Below are positions 45,299 through 53,974 of a stretch of DNA of 64,000 nt, piece by piece (the stretch's first letter is position 1; the number at the start of each line of letters is the position of its first letter). Origin of the DNA: Archangiaceae bacterium (GTDB lineage Bacteria > Myxococcota > Myxococcia > Myxococcales > Myxococcaceae); assembly GCA_016714225.1 (NCBI GenBank), contig JADJNS010000027.1, positions 124,001 to 188,000 of the forward strand, in the 5' to 3' direction. Below the pieces are notes generated by a model. It searched no databases. It saw nothing but the letters and a program-made list of their open reading frames with translations, and was not told where the DNA came from. The position numbers and the translations under genes were made by a program.

Positions 45299-48200
45299 TC
45301 ACTCGCGGTGGCGGCGGTCGTGGGCGAGCTGGCCGTGGCCCTCGCGCAGGAAGCCGAGGTTGTCTTTGGCGAGGTCGAGGGCCTCGACCACCTCGGGGCC
45401 TTCGCCGCGCGCGCCCACGTCTTCGAACGCGTCGAGAAGCTTGAGCTGCAGGTCGGGGTCGAGGCGGTGAATGCCGGCCGCCGACAGGCCGGTGGCCTGC
45501 AGCGCGCCGATCAGCATCAACCCGCGGGTGAGCTGAATGCGGTCGGCCGAGATGTCTTCGATGCTGCCGTCGAAGTTCAGCGGAAAGCCGCGGGCCAGCA
45601 GCGTGACGCTGCGCCCCTCTGCGTTGGTGTACTTCACCGTGGGCGGGTGGCTCTTGGCGTCGACGACCTCGACGCGGCCGCCCTTCTCGCGGGCCATCGC
45701 CGCGAGCGCGTCGACGTCGATCTCGACCAGCTTCGACGAGCCGCTGCCGATGATCGCGCCGTCTTTGAGCAGCGCGAGATCTTCGGCGGTCATGCTGCGC
45801 ACGCCGGTGGTGCCGAGCACGATGTCCTGGGTCTCGAAGAATTCTCGGCGGTCGTGCGCCACGTGCATGCCGCGCTCGGCCGCGGCGGCACGGGCGCTTT
45901 CGCTCAGGTCGAGCACGGTGACGGTGGCGCCGGCGGCCTTGAGCGCCTCGGCCAGCGGCAGGCCGATGGTGCCGGCGCCCACCACGCCCACCTTCTTGCC
46001 CTTCAGGTCGGAGACGCCGATCGCGGCGAGGCGGGAGATGGCCTTGGTCTCGAGCGAGCTGCCGATCATCGGCCCCTCGACGTACTTGCCCCAGCTCTGC
46101 GCGACGTTGATCACCGCCTCGTGCAGCTCGACATGGTCAGCGACGGTGATGCCGCGGCGGGTCTGCTCGACCACCTTCACCAGGTGCCGGTCTAGAGCGA
46201 TCTCGGGGTACTTCTCGAAGATCATCTCGGTGAGGCCGCCGTCGTCGAGCACCAGCACCTTGCGCCCGCTCTGTTTGGCGGCGGCGATGCGCTCTTGCAG
46301 CGACTCTTTGACCATGCGGTACCAGACGTCGAGGTCGAGCGGAGGCACCCGCACGTCCCACCCCTTGTCGAGCAGGGTGTCGGCGACCGGGGGACTCACC
46401 GAGTACGGAATGGCGACGATCGCCGAGCGGCCCGGCTTCACCCCCAGCTTGCGCAGCGCGTTGAACAGCGGCACCTGCGAGCCGAGCAGGTGCTGCACCG
46501 CCAGCACCTCGTAGTCGGCGAAGACCTCTCTGTTCTTGAGCAGCCCCAGCTCTTCGAGGCGGTCGAGCAGCGGCAGCCGCTGGGGAATGTGCTCGAGGCG
46601 CGAGAGGCGATCGGCCAGCTCGGCGGCGGGCTCGGGGCTGGGCGCGCCGCGGCGGGTGAAGGCGTAGAGCTCGGGGTCCGACGCCCACAGCCGCTTCACG
46701 TAGCCGGGGTCGCTGAAGGGCCCGTCGAACTGGCCGGGGTGCTGGGCCGAGAGCGCCTTCACCGCGCCGGCGAAGCTCGCGCCCTGGGCCATGGTGTCGA
46801 CCAGCAGCTTCGAGCGGTACACGTCGCGGCGGGTCGACCACTGCGGCACGATGTCGGGGTAGCGCTCGTTGAGCCGCTTGAAGGTGCCGTAGTTGAACGC
46901 CGGGTAGCGCCGGCGGAAGCGCTCGTCGGCCTGCAGCGCGGCCTGCACCTCGACCAGGGTGGTGCTCAGCGGCGCCTGGGCCATCTCGGCGGCCACCCGG
47001 GTGGCGAGGAAGAGGTCGACCTCGCCCACCGGCCGCTCGGAGTACCAGGGGAAGCGCTCGGGCTCGAGGCGCACCGCGGCCAGCACCCGGTGCGGCTTGA
47101 GCTGCAGCCTCCGGGCGAGCCCGGCGACGGTGATGCCCTCGGCGCCGCCGAGCTGCTGCGCCTCGGCCTCGACCTGCAGGGCGACCTGGTGCAGCGCGCG
47201 GCGGTAGGCCGTCTTGCGGCTCTCGCCGCGGGCCACCTCGAGCTCGTCGACGTAGGGCACCAGCTTGGGGAAGCGCGCCCGCAGGTGGTGCACGTGCTCG
47301 TAGTTGAACGTCGGGTAGTCGCGGCGGAAGTCGGGGTCGCGCAGCAGCGCGGTGGCCAGGGCGCGGTGCGAGCGGTAGTGGCGACGCTTCACCTCGGCGC
47401 CCACCCGGCGTGCGAGCGCTTCGGTGAGCTCGACCTGGCCCTTCTGCCACGGGTACGCCCCCGCGCTGTCGCGCAGCTTCGCCAGCGCGGGGAACTGGTC
47501 GGCGCGCTCGAGCAGCTTCATCGCCTGACAGAGGCCGTAGGCGCCGGCGTGCTCGTCTTGGAGCACGGCGACCATCTCGCCCATCGGCGTGCCCGGCGGC
47601 GAGCGCCGGGCGACCTTGGCGAACGCCTCGGCCCAGTCGGTCTGGCGCTGTTGAATCACCGGCGGCAGCTCGAGCTGCGCGCGCAGCGCGTTGTAGAAGG
47701 TGTCGCTGGTGGCCCAGGGGTGGCGCGCGAAGAGCTCGGGCTCTTCGAGCTGCACCCGCAGGTACATCTGGCGCACGGTCTCTCCGAGCTCGCGCCGGTC
47801 GTAGAAGGCGCGCAGCTGCTCGAGCTCACCTTGCGTGAAGCGCGCCACCGACGCGACCTCGCGCTGATCGCGCACCAGCGCCGCGAGCTGCAGACTGCGG
47901 GTGGCGTCGAAGCCGAGCCGCGCGCCGGCCTCGGTGGGCAACAGGCCGTGCGCGCTCATCTCGTCGAGCAGCCGCGCGGCGTCGGCGCGCGCGGCGTCGA
48001 TCATCGGCTGGCGAAACTCGGGGATCAGGTCGGGGAAGTGGCGGCGAAGCAGGTGCAGCCGCGTCTCGGGCATCTCGACCCCGAAGCGCTCTTCGATCGC
48101 GGCGCAGAGCGCCTGCACGCTGGCCGGCGGCTCGTTGGCGCAGAGCCGGTGAATGTTCTCGGCGAGGCGCTTCGCCGCTGCGGCGTGCACCGCGTGCGAG

Positions 48201-49072
48201 GTGGGCACCAGCCGGGGGAACCGGGCGTGCAGGTTGCGCAGGGTGCGCTCGGTGAAGGCGCCGGCGGTGCCGAGCTCGCGGTCGATCAGCCGGGCGTAGT
48301 CGGCGGTGCCCCAGTGGTACTGAATGCGCGGGTCTTGCAGCAGCTGGTGCACCTTCTTGGCCAGCGCTTCGGTGAGGGCGACGCCGCCGTTGGCGGCGAG
48401 GCGGCCTGGGCTCGCCGCGGGCCCCTGGCCCTGGAGCTGGCGCAGGCCGTTCACCAGCGGGAGCCTCTCGACGAAGGGAAAGCGGGCGGGCTCGAGGCTC
48501 CAGCTCGACTGCTGGGCGTGGAGCACCGCCGACGCCGAGGGGAACCCCGGGGCCTCGCGCTGGAGCGCGTCGATCACCTGGTTGAGCGGGGTGCCCTCGG
48601 GGCTGGCCAGCAGCGCGTCGACCAGCTGGTGCGAGGTGGCGGCGAGCGCGCGGCTGCGCCACCCCCAGGGGAAGCTCTCGGGCATTGCCGAGATGACCCG
48701 GCCGACCTGCTTCACGGTGCCGCCGTCGACCGCGCGGCCCTCGAACGCGAGGTCTTCGAAGGCCAGCCGGGCCATCGCCTCGAGGCTGGCGGTGGGTGGA
48801 GCAGACCAGTAGGCCCGGTGCAGCGCGCGCAGCTGGGCGGGGTCGAAGGTGAAGAGGGTCTTGCCGCGCTCGAGCTGAGGCACTGCGCGGGCGTGGGGGT
48901 ACCAGCTGGCGAAGGGCTCGAGCTGTGCGCGCTCGAAGCGGCTCGAGGGTCGCCGCGTGGGGACCTTCGGCGCGGGCGCCCTCGCCTTCTCGCCGGCGCT
49001 CGCGGGAGCAGGCGATGTGACCGATGGGCCGGTGCGTTGAACCTTCGCGGTCATGCTCCCCTTGAAGGGCAT
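45299..49072 (-). CDS. 1257-residue protein: helical repeats plus S-adenosylhomocysteine-hydrolase-like domain
   Basis: No signal peptide. A basic Pro/Ala-rich start is followed by ~770 residues with a recurring unit ending in a motif such as LHARFPRLVP (~275), LRRHFPDLIP (~342), LRARFPKLVP (~595) and LNERYPDIVP (~732); two units also share YPxFNY just before. From ~835 the sequence resembles the NAD-binding part of S-adenosylhomocysteine hydrolase: LFNALRKLG, VVEQTRRGI (~967), the Rossmann motif VGVVGAGTIGLPLAEAL (~1027) and DIVLGTTGVRSM. The hydrolase catalytic domain is not complete. The architecture is unknown to me. ATG 49072 lies 4 nt after the preceding stop; ATG 49054 is an alternative. 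Confidence 0.85.
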   Translation of the reverse strand: MPFKGSMTAKVQRTGPSVTSPAPASAGEKARAPAPKVPTRRPSSRFERAQLEPFASWYPHARAVPQLERGKTLFTFDPAQLRALHRAYWSAPPTASLEAMARLAFEDLAFEGRAVDGGTVKQVGRVISAMPESFPWGWRSRALAATSHQLVDALLASPEGTPLNQVIDALQREAPGFPSASAVLHAQQSSWSLEPARFPFVERLPLVNGLRQLQGQGPAASPGRLAANGGVALTEALAKKVHQLLQDPRIQYHWGTADYARLIDRELGTAGAFTERTLRNLHARFPRLVPTSHAVHAAAAKRLAENIHRLCANEPPASVQALCAAIEERFGVEMPETRLHLLRRHFPDLIPEFRQPMIDAARADAARLLDEMSAHGLLPTEAGARLGFDATRSLQLAALVRDQREVASVARFTQGELEQLRAFYDRRELGETVRQMYLRVQLEEPELFARHPWATSDTFYNALRAQLELPPVIQQRQTDWAEAFAKVARRSPPGTPMGEMVAVLQDEHAGAYGLCQAMKLLERADQFPALAKLRDSAGAYPWQKGQVELTEALARRVGAEVKRRHYRSHRALATALLRDPDFRRDYPTFNYEHVHHLRARFPKLVPYVDELEVARGESRKTAYRRALHQVALQVEAEAQQLGGAEGITVAGLARRLQLKPHRVLAAVRLEPERFPWYSERPVGEVDLFLATRVAAEMAQAPLSTTLVEVQAALQADERFRRRYPAFNYGTFKRLNERYPDIVPQWSTRRDVYRSKLLVDTMAQGASFAGAVKALSAQHPGQFDGPFSDPGYVKRLWASDPELYAFTRRGAPSPEPAAELADRLSRLEHIPQRLPLLDRLEELGLLKNREVFADYEVLAVQHLLGSQVPLFNALRKLGVKPGRSAIVAIPYSVSPPVADTLLDKGWDVRVPPLDLDVWYRMVKESLQERIAAAKQSGRKVLVLDDGGLTEMIFEKYPEIALDRHLVKVVEQTRRGITVADHVELHEAVINVAQSWGKYVEGPMIGSSLETKAISRLAAIGVSDLKGKKVGVVGAGTIGLPLAEALKAAGATVTVLDLSESARAAAAERGMHVAHDRREFFETQDIVLGTTGVRSMTAEDLALLKDGAIIGSGSSKLVEIDVDALAAMAREKGGRVEVVDAKSHPPTVKYTNAEGRSVTLLARGFPLNFDGSIEDISADRIQLTRGLMLIGALQATGLSAAGIHRLDPDLQLKLLDAFEDVGARGEGPEVVEALDLAKDNLGFLREGHGQLAHDRRHRE

Positions 49073-49076
49073 GAGA

Positions 49077-49721
49077 CTAGCCCAGGCCCATGGGGAAACT
49101 CCCCTCGGGGGGACGACGCGTGCGCGGCGGTCGAGGGGTGACGTCGTAGCTGCCGGTGGGGAGACTGCCGCGGCCGAACCCGCCGCTGCGAAAGTCGTAG
49201 CTGTGGCCGTTGACGGTGAGCGTGCCCTCGATGCGCTGGGTGCGCGCGCCGGGGCGGGTGGTGTGGGTGATGTTCGCCACGCCGTCGGTGCCGGGCCGGG
49301 TCGAGTCGGTCGAGGGCTGAAAGCGGTCGGTGTTGATCAGATCATCGCGGAGCGCGGCCGAGGTGTTTTCGCCGACCGCTCCGTCTTGCCGAAGGCCGTG
49401 GGCCATCTGGTAGGCGAGCACCGCGGCGCGGGTGTGGGGGCCGAAGACGCCGTCGACCGCGCCGGGGTCGAAGCCTTCTGCCTTGAGCTGCTGTTGGAGG
49501 GTACGAACTGCACTACCGCGATTCGGTGACACTCCAAAAACGTTTCTCAATTCAGCCACTTGAGCTCGAAGCGCACCGATTGGGCGAAGCGTGCCCAAGC
49601 GAGGGGTGAGGCCGAGGGCGCAGATTCGAGGGGGGCACACATGGGCGCTGTAAAGCGACGGGTCGACGGCGGCGGGCGAGAGAAATAGGGTCCGCGGCCA
49701 TGCGGCGCGGCCTTCTCTCAC
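49077..49721 (-). CDS. Peptidoglycan-binding-domain protein
   Basis: Up to 214 residues; the start is uncertain because the first ~50 residues look non-coding and a GTG at 49559 (VAELRNVFG) is a good alternative. A PG_binding_1 domain is clear (RTLQQQLKAEGFDPGAVDGV ... GPHTRAAVLAYQMAHGL). The C-terminal part (GTLTVNGHSYDFRSGGFGRG, then LPTGSYDV) resembles an L,D-transpeptidase/DUF-type tail of small cell-wall-associated proteins. The 1257-residue gene follows 4 nt downstream. Confidence 0.7.
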   Translation of the reverse strand: MREGRAAWPRTLFLSPAAVDPSLYSAHVCPPRICALGLTPRLGTLRPIGALRAQVAELRNVFGVSPNRGSAVRTLQQQLKAEGFDPGAVDGVFGPHTRAAVLAYQMAHGLRQDGAVGENTSAALRDDLINTDRFQPSTDSTRPGTDGVANITHTTRPGARTQRIEGTLTVNGHSYDFRSGGFGRGSLPTGSYDVTPRPPRTRRPPEGSFPMGLG

Positions 49722-52046
49722 TCCTCTTCTTTTGTGCGTGCCCCGGCGGCGAGACCCCGATGGATGCGGGCGTCGATGCGGGCACCACGCTGGTGGTCAC
49801 CTCGATCTCTCCCGATCGGGGGCCGACGTCGGGCGGCACCACGGTCACCATCAACGGCGCCGGCTTCGAGTCGGGCGCGAGCGTGACCTTCGGCACCACC
49901 GCGGCGGCGAGCGTCACCTTCGAGTCGAGCCGCAAGCTGACCGCGGTGACGCCGGCGGTGCCCGAGGGCCGGGCGTCGGTGACGGTGGCGAACGGGAGCG
50001 GGCGGTCGGCGTCGCTGCCGGCTGCGTTTCTCTTCGAGGGCGGCATGACCGGCACCATCGCCGACGCGGTGGCGCTCAACGTGGCGCTGAGCACCGACAC
50101 CAGCGGCACCGACCCGGTGCCGGTGGTGGTGAAGGGCCAGGTGAAGGTGCTGAACGTCACCGACCAGGCGGGCGCGCCGGCGGGAGTGCGGGCGCAGGTG
50201 GGCTTCGCTCCGCAGGGCGCGAGCCCGACGATTGCGTGGGTCGACGCGAGCTGGCTGGAAGACGCCGATCTCTACGACACGTTCTCGGGCACGGTGATGC
50301 TGCCGGGCGCGATGGGCATGGGCGTGAGCTCGTACGTGCTCTCCGGTGCGGTTCTCGGTGAACGACGGCGCGTCGTGGGTCGAGGCCGATCGCGACGGCT
50401 CGATGAACGGAGTGCAGGAGGCGCAGCGCCCGGTGGTGACGGTGAGCAAGCGCGCGGTCGACTGGTGCAAGCTGGGCGGAGAGACGATCGCCCCGCCCGA
50501 CAGCCTCGACCTGCGCGTGGGTGAGGCGGGCCCCACCATCTACGGCCAGGTCTATGCGCTGGGCGTCACCGACAAGACCGGCGCGGGGACGGGCCTGACG
50601 GGCGAGCTGGGCGTGGGCGACGCGGGCGTCGACCCGGCGCTGTGGTCGTGGAAGCCGGCGACCTTCAACCACGACACCAGCGCGAACTCGAACGACGAGT
50701 TCATGGCGACGCTGCCGACGGTCGCCGCGCTGGCGGGCGACAAGCGCTTCGCGTTTCGGTTCAACCTGAGCGGCGGGCCGTGGCGGTACTGCGACGCCGA
50801 CGGGCTGCAGATGGGCGGCTTCAGCGAAGATCAGACCGGGCGGCTGCACCTGGGCTCAGTGGGCATCGACGAGTGCCGGCTGCAGTTCCCCGTAAGCCTG
50901 AGCTCGCGGCAGGGGGTGAACGCGGGCACGGTCTACGGGCGGGTGCTGGCGCGGTCGGTGACCGATCAGGCGGGCGCTGGTGCGGGCATCGAAGGGCAGC
51001 TCGGCTACGGGCCGGCGCTGACCTTGCCCAGCGATGCGGCGTGGTCGTGGCAGGCGGCGGCGTACAACGTCGATGCGCCGAACGGGCAAGACGAGTACCG
51101 CGCAGATCTGATCGGCCCGGCGGCGGGCACGTACTCGTACGCGTACCGGTTCAGGTACCAGGCGGGCCCGTGGTCGTACTGCGATCTCGACCCGACCGAC
51201 GGCACGGTGTCGACGGCGCAGCTGGGGGCGCTGACCGCGCAGTCGGCGGCGTTCAAGGAGATCTCCGAGTGCAAGCTGCAGTTCGTCTCGACGGCAAGCG
51301 TCGAGAGCGGCGGCCCGGTGACGGCGTACGCGCGGGTGCGGGTGCCGGGGTTCTCGGAAGATGCGGGGGCGACGGCGGGGCTTTGGGGCCAGGTCGGCGT
51401 GGGCACCGCGGGCAGCAACGCGTCGACGGACCCGGCGTGGGGCTGGGGGGCGGCGAGCTACTTCGGGGAGATACCCGACGCAGGGGAAGACGAGTTCATC
51501 GCGAGCTTCACGCCGGCGTACACGGGGTCGCGGGCGGTCTCGTTCCGGTTCGCGATCGGCGACGGCGGGTGGTCGTACTGCGATCTGAACGGCAGCGACG
51601 TGAACGGCTACGAGGTCGGCCAGCAGGCGGCGCTGAGCGTGGGCAACACGTCGATCGACTTCTGCCGGCTGCAGTTCCCCGCGGCGGCCGACGCGGGCAC
51701 GCTGGTGTACGGGCAGATCTACGTGGCGGGGGTGACGCAGAATGCGGGGGCCGACCCGTCGATCACGGCCGAGCTGGGGTTCGGGAGGAAGATCGAAGAC
51801 CCTGGCGTGGCGTCGAGCTGGACGTGGTCGGCGGCGACGTACAACACGGGCTGTACGACGTGCGGGGCGAACAACGACGAGTACCAGGCCGTGCTGACGG
51901 CGAAGCCCGATGCGGGGCACTACGCGTACCGGTTCAAGCGCAACGGGGCGACCTGCTACGCCGATCTCGATGGCGCGGGGCCGTTCGGCGGGTTCAACGG
52001 CGAGACCACCGGCGGGGTCGAGAACCTCGGAGTGGTGACGCGTTGA
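49700..52046 (+). CDS. IPT/TIG lipoprotein with five ~130-residue repeats (one frameshift)
   Basis: The start MRRGLLSLLFFCACPGG has a lipobox-like FCAC. An IPT/TIG domain follows (ISPDRGPTSGGTTVTINGAG). Five copies of a ~130-residue domain come next, starting near 50133, 50533, 50925, 51315 and 51705. Each has a YGQVYALGVTDKTG-like strand, a W-x-W segment, NDEY/NDEF, a YAYRF-like motif and WxYCDLDG. Most are joined by CRLQFP-like linkers. The frame breaks near 50343; GAVRFSVNDGASWVEAD is restored in the second frame. It is a surface lipoprotein of unknown role, perhaps in binding carbohydrate or cells. Confidence 0.82.
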
Positions 52047-52119
52047 CGTCAGGTCTTGCGCGAGGCGAAGTCGTCTTGTACAAGCCGCGCCGCTGAAGAA
52101 GGGGGACATAGTGGGCGAC

Positions 52120-52191
52120 GGGCGGATAGCTCAGCGGTAGAGCGTCGCCCTTACACGGCGAGCGTCACAGGTTCGATCCCTGTTCCGCCCA
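52120..52191 (+). tRNA. tRNA-Val (anticodon TAC)
   Basis: A full cloverleaf: acceptor GGGCGGA/TCCGCCC, D-arm GCTC ... GAGC, anticodon stem TCGCC/GGCGA with loop CTTACAC (anticodon TAC), T-arm ACAGG-TTCGATC-CCTGT and discriminator A. CCA is not encoded. A TGTACA hexamer at 52077-52082, with CTTGCG 16 bp upstream, could be its promoter. Confidence 0.97.
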
Positions 52192-52226
52192 AGCAGGTTT
52201 GAGGTAAATAGCTGCACCGAAGCGCT

Positions 52227-52300
52227 GGGGAGTTAGTTCAGCTGGTTAGAACGCCGCCCTGTCACGGCGGAGGTCAGGGGTTCAAGTCCCCTACTCCTCG
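52227..52300 (+). tRNA. tRNA-Asp (anticodon GTC)
   Basis: Acceptor GGGGAGT/ACTCCTC (one G-T wobble), anticodon stem CCGCC/GGCGG with loop CTGTCAC (anticodon GTC), T-arm AGGGG-TTCAAGT-CCCCT and discriminator G, as expected for Asp identity. It is 35 bp downstream of tRNA-Val, so the two are probably co-transcribed. CCA is not encoded. Confidence 0.97.
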
Positions 52301-52311
52301 CAGAAGAAATC

Positions 52312-52343
52312 GCCTCCAAGCTGACGAAGCTTGGGGGCTTTTT
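52312..52343 (+). terminator. Rho-independent terminator of the tRNA operon
   Basis: An 11-bp stem (GCCTCCAAGCT / AGCTTGGGGGC, one T-G wobble) with a 5-nt loop is followed directly by TTTTT. It lies 11 bp after tRNA-Asp. From here to the end of hicB at 52465 there is no gene. Confidence 0.9.
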
Positions 52344-52464
52344 CGTTTCTTGAAGGTCGCTGTCACACGCCGTCAGCCGGTGCGTCCTCGGTGGTGGCCG
52401 GTGCACCTCGCTGCGAGAGTGATGAGGCTGAGACCGGCGGTGCGGGAGCTCCAGTGCTGCAGGA

Positions 52465-53085
52465 TCAAACGAAAGCGATGGTGTCGCCCTCGCGAATGGC
52501 ATCCTTGATTTTTGCCGGTGGAACCTTGAACACGGCGAAGTTCACGTACCCCTTCTTGTACATGGACTCGGCGAACCCCTCGGCTTCCAGCAACTCTACG
52601 GAGGCGTCCGACTTGGCCGTTGCCAGTTCGATCATGTGCAGAGCGGCCTTCACTGACATGCGCGCTGGCGTCAGAGCCACATTGACTTGGGAGCCGAGAG
52701 CCGCGCCGACCCTCTCCAGCGTATCGATGGTGGGATTGGCATCTGGGTGTTCGAGCTTCGCGATCTGTTGCTGGGACACGCCCGCGAGCTTCGCAAGTGC
52801 GCCCTGCGTGAGGCCGGCTTCGGTGCGCCGCCAACGGATTTCCAACTTCACGGCAAGGCGAATCGGGACGTGGACGACGATGCACGGACGTCCCTTCGCC
52901 TTCGCAACGGGGCGAGGGGGCACTCCCTGGTCAATCAGGTAGGCCTCAATCCATCCCTCGAGGGCCTCCTCTGCAGCGGTCTGAATGTCCTCACCAGGCT
53001 CGGCGAACGTTTGGCAGCCCGGAGCGTCCGGGAATACGGCGAGGGTGTTCTTCCCCTCCTTGGTGGTCAGCGCGATGTACTCCAT
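52465..53085 (-). CDS. hicB: HicB-type antitoxin fused to an XRE helix-turn-helix and a C-terminal extension
   Basis: 206 residues. Residues ~1-65 are the HicB partial RNase-H fold (FPDAPGCQTFAEPGEDIQTA). Residues ~78-130 are an XRE-type DNA-binding domain (LTQGALAKLAGVSQQQIAKL). About 75 further residues (VKAALHMIELATAKSDASVE ... DTIAFV) are not part of ordinary HicB. It should neutralise HicA and repress the operon. The start is set by AAGGAGA at 53091-53097, 5 nt upstream, overlapping the hicA stop. Confidence 0.88.
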   Translation of the reverse strand: MEYIALTTKEGKNTLAVFPDAPGCQTFAEPGEDIQTAAEEALEGWIEAYLIDQGVPPRPVAKAKGRPCIVVHVPIRLAVKLEIRWRRTEAGLTQGALAKLAGVSQQQIAKLEHPDANPTIDTLERVGAALGSQVNVALTPARMSVKAALHMIELATAKSDASVELLEAEGFAESMYKKGYVNFAVFKVPPAKIKDAIREGDTIAFV

Positions 53086-53096
53086 ACCTGTCTCCT

Positions 53097-53294
53097 TCAG
53101 AATTCGACACCAGACTGGGTCGAGATGCTCTTGAGTGTCCCGATGGGCAGGGAGTTCTTCGGATGCGGGACGGTCACCACCCCCGGCTTCACGGGGTGCT
53201 TGAAGTGCTGGTGGGAGCCTTTTGTCCGGACCAGTTTCCAACCGTCGGCGTTGAGCTTCTTGATGACCTCCCGCGAGGAGTAGCTCTTACCCAT
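53097..53294 (-). CDS. hicA: HicA-type mRNA interferase toxin
   Basis: 65 residues with the double-stranded-RNA-binding-like HicA fold: SSREVIKKLNADGWKLVRTK, the catalytic His (H28) in GSHQHF, and PHPKNSLPIGTLKSI. It cleaves translated mRNA unless bound by HicB. The gene order hicA-hicB is usual. No ribosome binding site is visible; with the promoter at 53304-53331 the transcript would start about 3 nt before the ATG, so it may be leaderless. Confidence 0.93.
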   Translation of the reverse strand: MGKSYSSREVIKKLNADGWKLVRTKGSHQHFKHPVKPGVVTVPHPKNSLPIGTLKSISTQSGVEF

Positions 53295-53303
53295 CTGGTG
53301 TAA

Positions 53304-53331
53304 CTATTACAACCTAGAGGTTGTGCGTCAA
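53304..53331 (-). promoter_or_regulatory. hicAB promoter with operator between -35 and -10
   Basis: On the minus strand TTGACG (53326-53331) and TAATAG (53304-53309) are 16 bp apart. The spacer is almost filled by the inverted repeat ACAACCT-AG-AGGTTGT at 53309-53324 (7-bp arms, 2-bp centre). HicB or HicAB bound here would block RNA polymerase. The hexamers are close to the sigma-70 consensus. Confidence 0.75.
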
Positions 53332-53435
53332 ACCGGACGCGTCTCGGGCGAATAGGCGGACTTGCGGCCGCATTCCGGAACGCCCGCTGTCGGCTCGTCA
53401 CGCGAGCCGGCCCGCCACATGCACGACGGGAGTGA

Positions 53436-53744
53436 ATGAACCGAACGACATGGCTGCTGGTACTCGCTGGCTTGCTGGCGGGCACCGCCGTCGTGCTCGC
53501 GCGTTGGCCCACAACCGCGCGGCGCGACAGCCACGCCGCGCATGCCTTTGCACGGGAGCGGGTGCGAGCGCTTCGGCCGGGCCCGGTGAAGCAGTGGCCG
53601 CTGACGATACAGCCCGGAGAGAATGCGTACTGCTTCGCCTTCTCCGACTCGGTCGCTTGGCTGGCCCAGGTGCGCGGAGTACCAGGCGCCTTCGAGCTCG
53701 ACCTACAATTGCCGAAGCCGGAGGACGGCTGCAGCGCGCCGTGA
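53436..53744 (+). CDS. Small membrane-anchored or exported protein, unknown
   Basis: 102 residues. An N-terminal hydrophobic segment (TTWLLVLAGLLAGTAVVLA) is a signal anchor or signal peptide; the rest is soluble and ends PEDGCSAP. GGGAG lies about 3 nt before the ATG. Its base composition is less GC-rich than the lipoproteins around it, as for hicAB. No family recognised. Confidence 0.55.
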   Translation: MNRTTWLLVLAGLLAGTAVVLARWPTTARRDSHAAHAFARERVRALRPGPVKQWPLTIQPGENAYCFAFSDSVAWLAQVRGVPGAFELDLQLPKPEDGCSAP

Positions 53745-53974
53745 AATGCACGTCGCCGACCACCGCCTGACACCGCTCCTGCGCGAGCCTAAACCAGGTG
53801 AACCGGAACTCTCGATGCACGATTGCGTGCGCCGCCGCTGACGGTGCGGCCGTCTGCGACGACGCGGGCAGCGTGACTAACGCGGCAGTCGTCTTCGCGG
53901 TTCCATCGTCGAGCCGCGGGGCCCGTTCTTTTTTGGGCCAGCACGAGGAGAGACCGGCGCCAACTACCGACCGC

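Noticed and set aside
46295..49141. A 948-codon open frame on the plus strand
   Set aside because: Antisense shadow of the 1257-residue gene, with biased low-information composition.
53189..53773. A 194-codon minus-strand frame beside hicA
   Set aside because: It overlaps hicA and its promoter/operator in another frame, is Ser/Arg/Ala-rich and shows no motif.
52300..53974. Attachment-site duplication of the tRNA-Asp 3' end
   Set aside because: No second copy of the tRNA end (CCCCTACTCCTCG) was found downstream and no integrase gene is present.
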